Below are positions 45,763 through 58,744 of a stretch of 64,000 bases of DNA, one piece after another. Position numbers and translations under genes: made by a program. Origin of the DNA: Sophora flavescens (taxonomy: Eukaryota > Streptophyta > Magnoliopsida > Fabales > Fabaceae); contig CM061068.1 of NCBI GenBank assembly GCA_030762895.1, forward strand, positions 82,219,840 through 82,283,839, given 5' to 3'. The first letter of the stretch is position 1, and the number at the start of each line of letters is the position of its first letter. The notes under the pieces are model-generated. The model did not search any database, had not been told where the DNA came from, and saw nothing but the letters and a program-made list of their open reading frames with translations.

Positions 45763-47002
45763 ATGGCAAGCAATTGCCAAAGGGCAAGCAAAGCCTCACG
45801 CCCTCGTACAAGGGGAAACATGAACTTAGGTAACTCTTCTGACTCTGACTATTCTGATTCTGAAACTGATGAGCATGGATATAGGATTATTTTCAAAAAT
45901 AATGCTCAACAAAATAGGTTTAATGTTTTGAAAAATAGAAAAATAGTTCAAACAAAGTACATGGATGATGCCTGCATAGACACTCTAGGGCTGACTGTTG
46001 ACATCAATTGGACGTTGGAAAACATAGGGTGGAGAGTTTGCTCGCACCCGATACCCTGCATTTCCTGGCCCTACTCCGGAGTTCTTGAGCTCTCTAAATA
46101 CGGAAATTCTACAAGGGCCGCATTGCCTTGAGGGACGGATTACATTCTGACTCTTAAACCAGGATTTTGTGCTAACCCTAGCTGAGTTCAATGAAATTTT
46201 TGGGTTACCTATAGGGGGTGATAGGAGATACCCCTTGGGGTTTAGTGCACATGATTTCTGGTCAATAATTGATTATGAGGGTAGGAGTTTTGATCCTAGG
46301 ACACCCTAGTCCGCAACCCTCATTAACCCGAGTTTAAGGTATATGCATAGGGTCATAGCTAACACCTTGTTTGGCCGTGGAGAGAGTGATGGATCTGTCA
46401 GCCAGGACGAGGTCTTTATACTTTGGGCCATGCTCCACCCTGAGAGCAATGTGGACACGGGGTCGTTTTTGGCTAGGCACATCTTAAAGGTTACCAAGAG
46501 CTCAAGTGGTACTATTGTCATTGGTGGCTTAATCACCACCATATGCCATCATTTTAACTTTGATTTGGATGGTTTTGAGCTCGCCCCAGGACAGACACGT
46601 ATTACCTTGCAGGCCTGTGAGGCCATGGGGATGATCCTCCAGGAGGATGACACCTACTCCCTGAAACACCCAAGGCGCAGGCACCCAATTCCTCTCCCAA
46701 ACCCCGCACTATTGGATATAAAAAAATCCGAAAATTGGAAAGTGACAGTGGGAGAGGAGCCTGAGCCTATTGAGATACAAAAGCCATTTCGCCCGCCACC
46801 ATCCGCTAGGTCATCTGGGCGCCCATCTTCTTCTTCCTCTGCAGGTACATCATCTGAAGATCCTTATGCACGGTTCTCGTCCACCTTTGATACTATTCTA
46901 GCGAACCAGGAGCGCATCATGGAGGAGCAGCAAGAGCAAAGAGCCATGATCCAACAGCTCTATGACTGGCATCTAAGTCAGCACCCACCACCACCTCAGT
47001 GA
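45763..47002 (+). pseudogene. Z Athila env-like/ORF1-like frame (broken)
   Basis: The ATG at 45763 opens a Ser/Asp-rich N-terminus, then KYMDDACIDTLGL (not a reverse-transcriptase motif). After a frameshift near 46045 the other frame reads PTPEFLSSLNTEI, LLNQDFVLTLAEFNEIFGL, YPLGFSAHDFW, HRVIANTLFGRGESDG, LWAMLHPE and ARHILKV, ending with a coiled-coil-like EEQQEQRAMIQQLYDWHLS. Stops are a TGA near 46150 and a TAG near 46305. The order and motifs fit the Athila ORF1/env-like protein, whose function in plants is not established. Confidence 0.7.
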
Positions 47003-47959
47003 GTTGTTCCATTTTTATTTTTATCCTCCCTCGGACTTGATTATTTACATAGGGGACAATGCAAGTTCTTGAGCTTGGGGTATGGGTATTATTTTTGTTT
47101 TACGTTTTTTGCATTTTTGAATGTTGCATTCATATTGGCATAGTCTTGCATAATCACATGATTAGATTGCCCCTTGCTTAGAGTATGCATCCAATTGTGA
47201 AAACTTTGTGCCAAATAAATTGAGACAGTGAATTTTTTAACCCAATTTTTTTTGTATTCTTGTGATAGGCTAAAAATAAAAATTCTTGAGATGATCTTCT
47301 GACAGTTGATAATTAGCATGTGGTTCCTTGGTTTTGTGTTTCTCATTGATTTTAAACTACTAAATGTGAGATTTTTGAGCCTACCAGGGGTACTCACTAA
47401 ATTTACCCCATTCTTTGTGATTGAGTGTTTTAATTCTCTTGGATTGTATTCTCTAGAACTTGACTTGAAACCGTTTTGAAACTTAGAAATTTTTGAAAAC
47501 ATATTTGAAAATGATTGAGGCACTAGGTATTTTTCAGGTCTTCTGAGCTTTGACTGAATTAAATGCTACCCCTTAGTTACCCAATTTTGAGCCTATTCGA
47601 ATAAAATGCTTTTCTTGGTACCTTGATTGATTTTGATGAATGATGCATGGTATGACACCTTCTAAAGTATTGCAAAAAGGGCAAAAAGGTGGTTTGAAAA
47701 ATAAATTGTGGGATGAAAAAAAAAGTTAGCAAAATATTTCTCTTAAGTTGAAAATCTCCCCTTCTCCAAATAAAAAAATAAAAAAAATAAAACAAAAAAA
47801 AAATAGAGAAGGGGATGAGAAAAAAAAAATGAAAGAGAGAAAGAAAGAAAGAAAGAAAGGTGGAAAAGTGGATTAAAGCCCAAAAAGGTATTTTAGAAGG
47901 ATTGTCATGCTTTGCATTGTTTGATATTTTGTTTAGTCTTCTTAAATTTTCCTTTTCTT
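47003..47959 (+). other. Z 3' non-coding region, truncated
   Basis: Contains GGGGACAATGCAAG as in W's 3' region, an A-rich purine tract at 47760-47870 with a GAAA microsatellite, and no coding sequence. It is cut near 47960 where Y LTR sequence begins. Confidence 0.65.
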
Positions 47960-50900
47960 GATCACACATCTCTTTCCGCAATCCAGACTTAAGTCTCCAA
48001 GCGACTTAAGGAACTCTTCTGCAACATCTGCATTCGTGTACCAAGGTACAACAGCAAAGCCAGAAGAATATGTATATGCAAGGGTGAGTTCCAATATATG
48101 GATTTTAAAACGATAACCATATGCACGACACACAAACATCATTTAATATGTATATTCAAAATAAACAATTATTTATCAAAGGTTTTCATACCCGACAATC
48201 TTCATTGTTTTAAAAACCATGACACTTCAATATTCATCAATTAACTTTTGTACCTAATCTCCGGAGCTTCAAACACCAAATAAATGAGCTGATCAGGCTC
48301 CTGTTGCCAGATAAGGCATAAATTAAATGTTGCCAGATAAGGCAGAAATTAAAGTAACCATAACACTGTCCAAAATGAGGCACAGTGAATACCATGCATA
48401 GTATATGGTTTTCGTGGTCATATGTCCATCAAGGTACAGCGATGCAAACTTCATGAATACTTGCCATCAAGAATTCAAGTCTTATGCAGAGGCACATCTT
48501 ACCAAAAATGCATGTAAAACGTTTTGTTCACGTCATTTTCTTTGTGTTCATTCTTTCCTTGTTGAGGCTCAAAGGCTCACGACCAAACCAAGGTTTAAAC
48601 ATTTAACAATTATTCCAATAAAAAGGACTCCAAGTCCAAACCAATCAAACAGACTCCAAGTAAAAAATGTACAAATCACAAAATCTACACCGATGCACCA
48701 GATTTAGATTCGTAGATTTTACGCACAAAAATCAATACAGATTTTTATAGGACATTAAGTCCATAACTTCTTGTTGATGACACAAGGTCCATACCAAAGA
48801 ACACTAGACCCGATGTCTCGGCAACTAGGTTCGGCTTTCAACTTTAAAAGCATTTTCGCTCTGTGAAACACAAATTCAAAAACAAAATTTCCTCAACTTA
48901 TCCAAGTTGTTGGAAATAACCTGTTGTATAAAAATACTTTACAGAAAATCCTTTTACGTTGGAAATTCGTTTTATAAAATCATCAAAATCACTTAAAATT
49001 TATTTTCTTTCAAAAACCAATATTTTGAACATGAAAATATTGTTTTGAGACAAAATCTATGTTTTAACTAATATTACCATTTTTTTTAATAATACTTCTG
49101 TAAATATTGTCGGAATTGTCCGACGTTTGACGTTTTAAAAACATTTTAAGTTCAAATATGACTATTCTAGTAAAATAATTTTTCCAACACCGTAATAAAA
49201 TTATTTTTGAAACTTATTTTCTTAAAATAACATTTTCTAATATTTAGAAATTTCTTACGTATAAATTAGCAGTACTAAAATATTTTCACGGTTACGTCCT
49301 CACTGTGACTCACAAAACACTCTTACATCGTTAAATCGTTAAAATAATTATTTTTCACTATTATCCATTTTTCACCAATTAAATAGTAATATATTACTAT
49401 TTTCCACTAATTAAAACTCATTATTTCATAAAAAGCTTATTAGAGCTTTTAACCTCATAATTAATTGAGCATTGACCAATGTCAGGCTTTCCAATCCGCA
49501 ATCAACATCAAAAATCATTTCATGTCAATAATATAGAAAATAGCAATTAATGACATACAACAAAATATAATAACAATTAAATGTAGATAAAGAAATAATT
49601 TAACAGCAGATAATTTAAAAGCAATTATTTCTAACTATGTAAAATAACAAAGGCACCCAAATAAATCATACAGACCATAAACAAATTACATATGGCTATT
49701 GGAAAAATCCCTCAGGTACTCCCCTTACCTCTTGAATATTTTTCCTTATGAATTTAAGTTCCGTCAAACGTCCGATCTCTGCAAAACATGTACACAATTC
49801 ACACAACAATTTATCCTTCAACAAAACACAACAAATAATTATCAATCAAACACTAAATACACCTATGCTCCTATATGATAGGTTCGACCATGAGGTTTAT
49901 AAGTTGGCTAGACATGATAAAATTTTGCAAGCTTTTGGATTAAGGATCCTTAAGCAAGATTAAGACATAAACAAAGCTTACTTAACAAAAATTGAATCAA
50001 AACCATCTTAGCCATAAAGTTAAGATTTTCGGCCATGGGGTGATTTTATGACTAAAAATTTCTAAAAATCCTAAACTCTTGGATTGGTGACCCTTAATCA
50101 CTTATAACCCTAAAACAATGATTAGAATACAAAGTTTGAAATCCAATCTTCCAACCCTTCAAAAATTAAATTTCGGCCATGACTAAAAATATGGCTTAGA
50201 GATTTTCATTTGATCCAATCAACATAGATTCAATACATGCATGAGCTATAAGATTGAATCAAGCAAGATTAGTTTTATAAAAAATGAACAAAGTCCTCCC
50301 CCCACAAAACTAGGGTTCGGCCTCAACAAGATCAATAGGAAAGAATATTTTTAGTTTGATGCATCCTCTTGGATCTTGAATATAGAGAGGATAATAAGAG
50401 TATAGAAATTGGTGTCATGCTAATTGGATTTTTCTATGATTTACTATGAATTTTCAAAGTTATAGATCTAAGAATTGAAAAATATGATCATCACCTTGAA
50501 ACATAAAAATGAATTAAGAACATGCTATTGATTGAGTGAGAGGAGTATGGTATACCTCTTGGAATTTGAAAATGATCTAAGAATCAAGTAGTTGCTTCAC
50601 AAAACAAGGCTATGGAAACTTAGAGTTTTTTGAGAAAATGGAAGAAAAGCTTCATGGAGAAGATGATGACAAGCTTAAATAGCAATGAAATGGGATCATT
50701 TTGGAGATTTTGGCCATGGAAATCAAGGGAGAAAAGGGTCCAAGGCATAAATTTTTAGGGACTAAATTGTAATCTTACAAAATGACAATTTTGTGATTAA
50801 ATGACAACTTAAGGACAAAATGGTAATTTCCCACAAAACCAACATTACAAAAATATGGTGAGGATTGGTTGAAGATGTGGCTTATTTGTGTCCACGAATT

Positions 50901-51454
50901 GTTGGGACAAACTTGGCATTTCAATGAAAGTTCAAGGGTAAACCAGTCCAAGGGTAAAATAGTCTTTACACTATTTTGAAGAAATATCTAGATTTTTGTT
51001 TAAAATTAATCATGACATGGGTGAGTCATCCTCACCACTCTAGGTGGCAAGATATCTTAGCATCCGATGTCAGGTTTTGTATCTGCACGTCCGTTCTCGA
51101 CTTCGTCGATTACCCGATTTAGGCTTTTACGCCCGAATCAAGTATAATAACCTATTTATTTTGAAAACTTTCAAAATAACCTATATCATTGGAAATGATA
51201 TATAAAATCTATTCATTTCGTTATCGGGTCAAAATTAGGTTTTCTAATCAGTAAAATCTTACTGTCAGTGAAAACGCAGACCGGGTTCCATCTGAATTTT
51301 CAACCAAAAATTTAACCGTATACTTATAAAAATAAGTATAATATGAATATGACTTTGGTTTTCTCAAAATCATTTTCAAATTTTCATATAAAAATATAAA
51401 CGTTTATTTATATTTATACCGATTTTTGAAAGCAGAAAAAATCGGGGTGTTACA
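47960..51454 (-). repeat. Y 3' LTR, outer end missing
   Basis: Ends GGGTGTTACA at 51454 next to the polypurine tract. Its left part matches Y's 5' LTR copy (53730-54588) from GATCACACATC onward. The first roughly 370 bp are missing at the junction with Z. It is distantly related to the A/B/X2 LTR family (shared TCTTACTGTCAGTG, GCAGACCGGGTT). No genes. Confidence 0.78.
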
Positions 51455-52296
51455 TTACTACCCCACTTAAAAAAATTTCGTCCCCGAAATTTCGTGACCC
51501 AAAACTCGACAGGATTTCTTAATCCCATGAAGGTAGGTAATTATAGAAGAACTTTGTCAATCTGAAAAGAATACAGGAATGTTCAGTATGTAATAAGATT
51601 CTTTTATAAGTTCGTGAGTGTAAAAATGCAAAGCTAATACATATTTACAACCATGACTCTAATAAAGTTCCTTCTTTCACAAGAATTCCTAGTGAATTAG
51701 GAACCCACAAAACGAATAGTTCCCAACCTTAAGAGAATTTATTCTTTGAACAAAGGATTTACAGAATGACAATTAAAAGTAACAACAGTCCGACAAAAAT
51801 TCAGACAGGATTCACTTTCACCAAAAGTAAAGTGACTAGACTAAGTCTCATCTAGAAACTTCTTTTATCAAGAAAGTGTATATCTCAAACAACAATAGAA
51901 CAATTCACAAAAACAAAATTCCATAATAATTGGTTCAACAATTGAAGTTTGAAAATGAAATGATCTAACCCAAAATCTGGACCGATCACATCAATAAAAA
52001 GAAAAAGGTCTGGAATAAATTTCCTTCAAGAAACCTTTATTCTCATAAAGTGATATTATATATTAATTGAAAAGACTAACAACATACAATACTTTGAAGA
52101 GTCAAATACTCAAGGATACCTACATAAGATTCTACTTAGATCCTATTACAAACTTAACATGTACTAGTCATTAAAGCACGCATCTTACATATAGTATTCC
52201 TATGTGTAACTACATCTTTGGTTCATGATTCGATTCTATTCTGAAAAACTCTGCAACTGTCTTCCATAAGACCTTCAGGTTGTGAAGTTTTCAACA
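51455..52296 (-). other. Y polypurine tract and 3' internal region
   Basis: The minus strand reads AAGTGGGGTAGTAA just before the LTR. The remaining 0.8 kb shows no coding sequence; pol is absent. Confidence 0.65.
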
Positions 52297-53345
52297 CTAC
52301 TCCTGATGTAGACTCTTCCCTTTGTCATTGGTTCTTGTGTTGTTGGCAACTTTTACAAATCTCGGTGCATTACAATCCCTTGATAAGTGACCCACTTGAT
52401 TACAATTGAAACATTTAACTCTTCTTGATGGGAAAGTCTTAACCATATGGTTTAGGTCTCCACACTTGTAAAATCGTCTGACTTGGCCTTCGATTTGGTT
52501 CTTTTGGCCTCCACTTCCGGACACCATGACATGATAAGGTTGTTGATTCTGATCATTTCCTGGGGGTCAGAAATAAGGTTTCCTCTGGTTTTGCTTCCCC
52601 TTCTTACTCTGCTTGTGAAATTGGAATCGAGATGGTCTGCCGGCAGTATCCGAATAGTCTTTACCTTTCCCTTTCTGCTCTACTTTCCGGCACTCTTCCA
52701 CTAAAGCTTTAAAGTTGTGAATTTCCAGCGGTAGCACGGACTTCTTGATTTCGTATCGTAGGCCTCCTTCGAATCTCTTACATTCCCAACCTTCATCCGA
52801 TGGAGTTTGGAAGAAATGGAAATACTTGACTAGAAATTCAAACTTTGCGGTATATTCATCCACAGATAGTTCGTTCTGTTGTAATCGTAAGAACTCGTGT
52901 CCCTTCTCAACTCTGGCACTCTGAGGAAAAAACTTATCCAGGAAAACAGTGCGGAAACACTCCAAGTATATTCCTGGTTAACCGCTTTTCAGTATGTGCC
53001 TAATCTTTGCCCAGCAGCATCCTGCAACTCCGTAAAGCGGAGAAAGAGCATACGAAACCTTTGATTCTTCAGGGCTGTTGATAAGCTCGAAAATCCATTC
53101 TAGTTCTTGTATCCACAAGTCAGCCTTCTCAGAATTGTCATCTCCATAAAATCATTGAGGGTTCTGATTTCTGAAGTTTGCTAGATTTTTCGCCTCGACT
53201 GCCAGCTTAGCTTGAACCTGGTCCAGCTCATTCTGGGCAACTACGATAGCAGGAACACTAGCCATAGCCTGAACGGCCTAGTTCATCTGTTCAATCACAT
53301 CCTTATTGCTTACATAATCATGGTCACCATTCTCGAAAGACTCAA
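52297..53345 (-). pseudogene. Y gag (broken Ty3/gypsy gag)
   Basis: Minus-strand gag with FLDKFFPQSARVEKGHEFLRL, the RFEGGLRYEI segment, a Lys-rich tail, and two knuckles: a decayed one (first Cys replaced by Phe, FYKCGDLNHM) and CFNCNQVGHLSRDC. N-terminal homology (WIQELEWIFELI-like, SYALSPLYG) extends upstream to about 53345 with stops. The tail ends in a TGA at 52567 before the knuckle frame, which resumes at 52527. It is the same gag class as element A. Confidence 0.82.
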
Positions 53346-53348
53346 CCA

Positions 53349-53360
53349 GCTCTGATATCA
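53349..53360 (-). other. Y primer binding site (Met-type variant)
   Basis: The minus strand reads TGATATCAGAGC, the same one-base variant of the initiator-Met site as in element A, three bases inside the LTR. Confidence 0.75.
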
Positions 53361-53363
53361 CTG

Positions 53364-54588
53364 TGTAACACCCCCCTTGGGCATTACTATGTGAACACAT
53401 GCGGAAAAAAATTAAAAAGAAATTTGCTAGTTGCTTTCGGAAATTGATTTATTTTAAATCAGAAAATCTGGGTGTAAAAATATTTTCTTCTGCGGAAAAC
53501 TCTAGGAAACCAAGATACACACATTAAAATAGTAAATCTTATTCATAACAAGATCGCAACAACATACAATTCTTCTCAAAAGTTTCAATTTTCAAAACGA
53601 GAAAAATTAAACAAAAGACTAAAGCATAACACCATATTCACTGACCTTTTCAAATATACAACCCAACCAAGACTCCTAAGCTGGTCGCTCTACAAGACAC
53701 TCACTGATAAGACATCGTGATCATTCCTATGATCACACATCTCTTTCTACAATCCGCACTTAAGTCTCCAAGCGACTTAAGGAACTCTTCTACAACATCT
53801 GCATTCGTGTACCAAGGTACAACAGCAAAGCCAGAAGAATATGTATATGCAAGGGTGAGTTCCAATATATATATTTTAAAAGGATAACCATATACACGAC
53901 ACACAAACATCATTTAATATGTATAATCAAAATAAACAATTATTTATCAAAGGGTTTCATACCCGACAATCTTCGTTGTTTTAAAAACCATGACACTTCA
54001 ATATTCATCAACTAACTTTTGTACCTAATCTCCGGAGCTTCAAACACCAAATAAATGAGATGATCAGGCTCTCGTTGCCAGATAAGGCAGAAATTAAATT
54101 AACTATAACACTGTCCAAAACGAGGCATGGTGAATACCATGCATAGTATATGGCTTTCGTGGTCATATGTCCATCAAGGCACATTGATGCAAACTTCATG
54201 AATACTTGCCATCAAGAATTCAAGTTCTATGCAGAGGCACATCTGCCCAAAAATGCATGTAAAACGTTTTGTTCACGTCATTTTCTTTGTGTTAATTCTT
54301 TCCTTATCATGGCTCAAAGTCTCACGACCAAACCAAGGTTTAAACATTTAAGTTTAACAATTATTCCAATAAAAATGACTCCAAGTCCAAACCAATCAAA
54401 CAGACTCCAAGTAAAAAATGTGCAAATCACGAAATCTAGACCGATGCACCATATTTAGATTCGTAGATTTTCATGCACAAAAATCAATACAAATTTTTAT
54501 AGGACATTAAGTTCATAACTTCCCGTTGAGGACACACGGTCCATACCAAAGAACACTAGACCTGATGTCTCGGCAACTAGGTTCGGCT
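53364..54588 (-). repeat. Y 5' LTR, truncated
   Basis: On the plus strand it begins TGTAACACC next to the primer site and aligns with 47960-48830 from 53730. At GGTTCGGCT (54588) it switches abruptly to X2 LTR sequence, indicating a deletion joint. Confidence 0.8.
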
Positions 54589-55447
54589 AGTGTTCTACGA
54601 AAACGTGGTGTTGTGGTCATGTTTCTGTGAAACATTATTGTTTTGTTATGAGTGTAGATATGATTGATAATTGTTAATTGTACGTACCTGAGAGTCGTAC
54701 CACTGCATGTCTGCCTTATGTGTAAGATAAATGGAAAACTCACCTCCTTATTTTTATATTGCCTATGTCGGTTGGCTATGTGTCTTCTGTATTCTTTTGA
54801 GAAGATTGAGACGTCAAGATGTTGCTTAACAAACTCATCGTAGAGATTGAGGTTCGAGCATGTGGACGTTATGTCAGAGTTTCTAGTGGACGTCTTCCAG
54901 ACTATCGATAGTTCGTAGATCAAGTTTCTCTCTTGGAAGGGAAAGGGCTTAGTTTGAGAGTTGCTATTGTAGTAACTCCAGTAGTGTCTTTTGTGACAAC
55001 GTCTGTAGTGGACTCAAATAGAGTTTTCACTAGATCTCGTCAGTTGAGTTTGTCTTTCTCACGATGTATGAGAAAGGATTGTCTTTTCCATTTTAGTTTG
55101 GCCAGCTGGTTATGTTTGGGAGTTAATGTAACTGTCTATGGAGCTGGGACTCCAAGTATCTTATATTTTAGGAGCTACGTCTCCATATCTTTATACTGTA
55201 TCTGTGTATGGTTATGATTTTATGTTTATGAGTCGGGTTGGGTATCATGTAAATGATTTTTGAACATATAATCCTAATTGTGATAATGGAAAATTTTATT
55301 GTCCATTCATTTAATCAAAGTAGTTATATTTATGACTAATGAAAAAGAAATTAAAATTACCCCATTATTTTATAGCCAATATTTAATTAATCTACTTTTC
55401 GGTCTTAAAATGTCACTTACGATGTAGCACCCGAGAAGGGTGTTACA
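54589..55447 (+). repeat. X2 3' LTR fragment
   Basis: The final roughly 850 bp of the A/B/X2 LTR in plus orientation, ending CCGAGAAGGGTGTTACA. It is followed by the TCCAA target copy. Confidence 0.82.
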
Positions 55448-57965
55448 TCCAAGAAAACAAATAAATCCGAGTTCATTAAATTTTATGGAATATGGATAAT
55501 GTATTATCCATACTTTATGACATAAGATCGCGTTCCACCCCACCTCATAAATTATTACGTTCGTATTTTCACTAAGTCGTTCTTGACTTAGGTTTTTACA
55601 TTTTACCGTAAAAGCTCGTCTTTGAAGACTAAATTAATTTTGGCTTAAAACCAAAACCTTTAGATAAAACCAAATCAATTTTAAAGAATAATTTCCATCA
55701 AAGATACATAGGTATCAGTTTCTCAAAATATTTTCTCGAAAATCCTTAAAAGCACTTAACGACGGTTTCACCACTTTTTACTGAATTTTAGGCTCAAAAG
55801 CCATACTTTTGAAAACATGGTTCTTAACCTCAAACATATTACTCTCATAGGTTATAATACTCATGAAAATTTTGAGACACAGATTTTACATCTTACTCTC
55901 CATTTATACGAAATTCCTAAAAATTTGACCGAACATCGTTAAGTTTGTAAATCGCGTAAATCTTTTTTTTCAATGATTTTAAACTCTAATAGTCCAAAAC
56001 TCATTTTGGAGTTTTCGAACAGTTAGATAGGTATGAAAAACAGTTTCTAACTGTCCAGTTACATAAATTTTCAAAAATTGCAGTTTAGTCCCTAAACTTT
56101 CATTAATTGCAAAAAGGTCCTTATTCACTTAAAACCTTATAACTTTTTATTTATAACTTCAAATCACACCAAACCAACTTATATAGAAATATTTTTCCAG
56201 TCCTCATAAAAATTCCAGAAATTACATTTCTGTCCATACTTTTCAATATTTGCAAAAAGGTCCTTGTTTACTAAAAAGCTTATATCTGTTTATGTATTAA
56301 TCCAATTAACACCAAACCAATTTCTATGGTTTTATCTCATCAAGGAATACAATCCTAACACACAAGAACATGAATTTCAGTACAGCCACTGAAATTCTCA
56401 TAAATTGCATATCAGTCGCTGAAGACTCATAAATTCATATCTTTCAATATACATATCCAAATCAATCCAAACCAATTTCTATACTCTTATTTATTCATGC
56501 AATCCCTATAAAAATTATTCAAACAAATTAAATCAACATGGAACCCCATTACTCAGTTATGGCTGAATGGCCTCAATTAATCATGTTAGGCTTTTTTTTT
56601 AACAAATCAATCAAACAACAACCAAGGTTCCAATTAGAAATCATTAGGATCAAAACCAACATATATCACAACCAAGCATCAACCAAATCCTCCAAGAGGA
56701 TCACACACATATGCAAATAAATATACAAATTTCACACTTAGGAATTACAAGACTATATAGACACTAAATAAACCATCAACATATCTACATTAAGGTAGGA
56801 TAGTGGTAATCTCCTCCATAACTCTTGTAGATCACTTGGAAACTCAAGCAAAGAGATGATGTTTTTCACCTAGACCACAAGGTTTGAACCCACAAAACCT
56901 AACCATGAACAACCAACAAGAAAACAAGTTAAAGAATGAAGAAAATCATCCTAACCCATTTGAGATGGGGTTCGGCCAAGTTAGAAACAAAAGACTAGGG
57001 ATCACTAAATTTTTCAAGCTCTTGGATGATGAATATAGAAATCATATGGAGTTCATAAAAATTGATCTCACATTAAAATGATTTTTCTATGATTTTCTAG
57101 AATTATTTGAAAAACTAGATCTAGGAATTGGAACTTGAAGAAAACTTTGAAATAAGAAGAAAACTTGTGAAGAGAATTGAAGGTATGATCATGAATCATA
57201 AGATACTATACCTTTGAAATTTCAAGAAATGATCAAGATCTTAGAGTTCCTTTGAAAATTTTGAAGAAGAACTTTAGAGTTTTTGTGTAGAGAAGTATAA
57301 GAACATGAACACTTGTGAAAGAGCAAAAATGAAATGAATATGTGCTTTTATAGAGGTGAGGCCGTGTATGAAGGAGTGGTGGAGGGGAAGAGTGAGTCAT
57401 AAGGGCATTTGAGGAATTCACTTAAGCTTTGGGGGCAATTAGGTCATTTCCTCCTACAAATATCTAGATATTTTCTCAATGTCATCATTGATTCATAAAT
57501 GCACCATAAATGCATGGTGAGTCATGGTGGTGACTCACCCCGTGACTCATTACTCTCAGGTGACGTGTCCCTCGTCCGGTGTTCGGTTCCGTCATTTACC
57601 CAATTTAGGTTTTACACGTATTTACTTTGAAGATTTCACCTAATAAAGATATACTATTTTATTTTTACGTGAAATTTTTCAAAAAAAAAAACCAATGTCG
57701 TTGCAAATACGATGTAAACCTAAATCGTTTCGTTCACGAGTTAAAATTAGGTTTTCTGATCCGTAAAATCTTACTGTCAGTTAAAACGCAGACCTGGTTT
57801 CGTCTGAATTTTAAACCAAATTTTTTAGTGTAACCTGCTACCATAAGTTGTAGAGCATAATAATGATTTTGTTTTATCCAAAATCATTTTCTAGATCTCG
57901 GATAAAAATATAAACAATTATATATATCTTACCGATATTGAAAACAGTAAAAACACGGTGTTAGA
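55448..57965 (-). repeat. Solo LTR B, right part
   Basis: Starts with the TCCAA copy and continues B from its insertion point (AAGAAAACAAAT). It contains the empty copia site near 55820 and three TGACTCA/TGAGTCA words at 57518-57549. It ends GGTGTTAGA, followed by TCTAA. Confidence 0.85.
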
Positions 57966-57967
57966 TC

Positions 57968-58744
57968 TAAGGTGCACCACTCACCAAAGTGGTGCATCCA
58001 TGTACCACCCAAGTGGCAACATGTCTATATTTTGCCACCTGGGTGGTTTGGCTTTTCAACATTTTTTATTGGTCAAAGTGTTTAAATTATGTATTTGCTT
58101 GGTATTTGCACATAAGGACCTCAATTATTCGTATTTGCATATAAATATTTTTTTATTAAATTTAAATATATTTTTAAAATATAATTATTTAAATTTTTAT
58201 TTAAATTTTTTTAAATATAATTTTTTTTATTTTTTAACACCATAATTTTTCCTTGATTACTTATCTATAATTATGTTGAGTGAAATGAAATAAAATAATA
58301 TAATACGTTAAAATCCCTGAAGTGGTGCCGTGCTACCCATATTTAATTTTATAAATTATTTAAGTAGAAAAACAAGTTAACAAAGTAGCCAAGGAAGATG
58401 TTAGACTTTTGTTTTAATTCTAATAATCAAGAAACAAATTTTAGGGACTTAAGATTTACTTAGATTTTATTTTTTTTATTTCACCAAACAAAAGATATTT
58501 TTTTTTATAATAAAATTTCAAATAATATTTTTTCATATTAATTAATAAAAAATGAGCCTTTATGCAAATATGAAAATACAACATCTAGTTTTGCTAACAC
58601 AAAAGTATCATTGACTCTTTGACCAGATGAAATTTGTTAAAAAATCAAACTGCTCAAGTAGCAATTTAAATGGTCTTGATTTTGTCACTTGGGTGCTGCA
58701 TGGTGCACCACTTTAGTCGGTGGTGTACCACAACCTTCACCTTA
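57968..58744. mobile_element. MITE-like element with terminal inverted repeats
   Basis: The left end TAAGGTGCACCAC... and the right end ...ACAACCTTCACCTTA are inverted repeats; about 50 bp can be aligned, including CAAAGTGGTGCA / TAAAGTGGTGCACC and CACCCAAGTGG. The left arm lacks about 11 bp found in the right arm. The interior is AT-rich and non-coding. A 7-bp imperfect flank pair (TGTTGTC at 34235-34241 across the solo LTR, TATTGTC at 58745) could be a target duplication. The superfamily is unclear. Confidence 0.6.

Larger units (their letters stand above)
40024..47959 (+). mobile_element. Z: Athila-like Ty3/gypsy element without pol, 3' end lost
   Basis: LTR, tRNA-Asp-like primer site, gag-protease, then a non-coding stretch and an env-like frame with no reverse transcriptase or integrase between. 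The 3' LTR is missing; the sequence is joined to the Y LTR near 47960. It also carries a 924-bp tandem duplication over the LTR end and gag start. Confidence 0.8.
35837..55447 (+). mobile_element. X2: Ty3/gypsy insertion into solo LTR B, heavily rearranged inside
   Basis: It begins TGTAACACCCC and ends GGGTGTTACA and is flanked by TCCAA at 35832-35836 and 55448-55452. It has a 5' LTR (35837-39586) and a 3' LTR fragment (54589-55447) in plus orientation, overlapping by about 246 bp of LTR sequence, so they are two LTRs rather than one split LTR. Its own internal genes are absent. The space between holds D, Z and Y, which entered later or were joined by deletion. Confidence 0.75.

Noticed and set aside
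45961..45985. YMDD in the Z env-like frame, which looks like a reverse-transcriptase active site
   Set aside because: No surrounding reverse-transcriptase motifs; the context matches the Athila env-like protein.
54933..55217. 94-residue frame in the X2 3' LTR
   Set aside because: It lies within LTR sequence, is not preserved in the other LTR copies, and resembles no protein.
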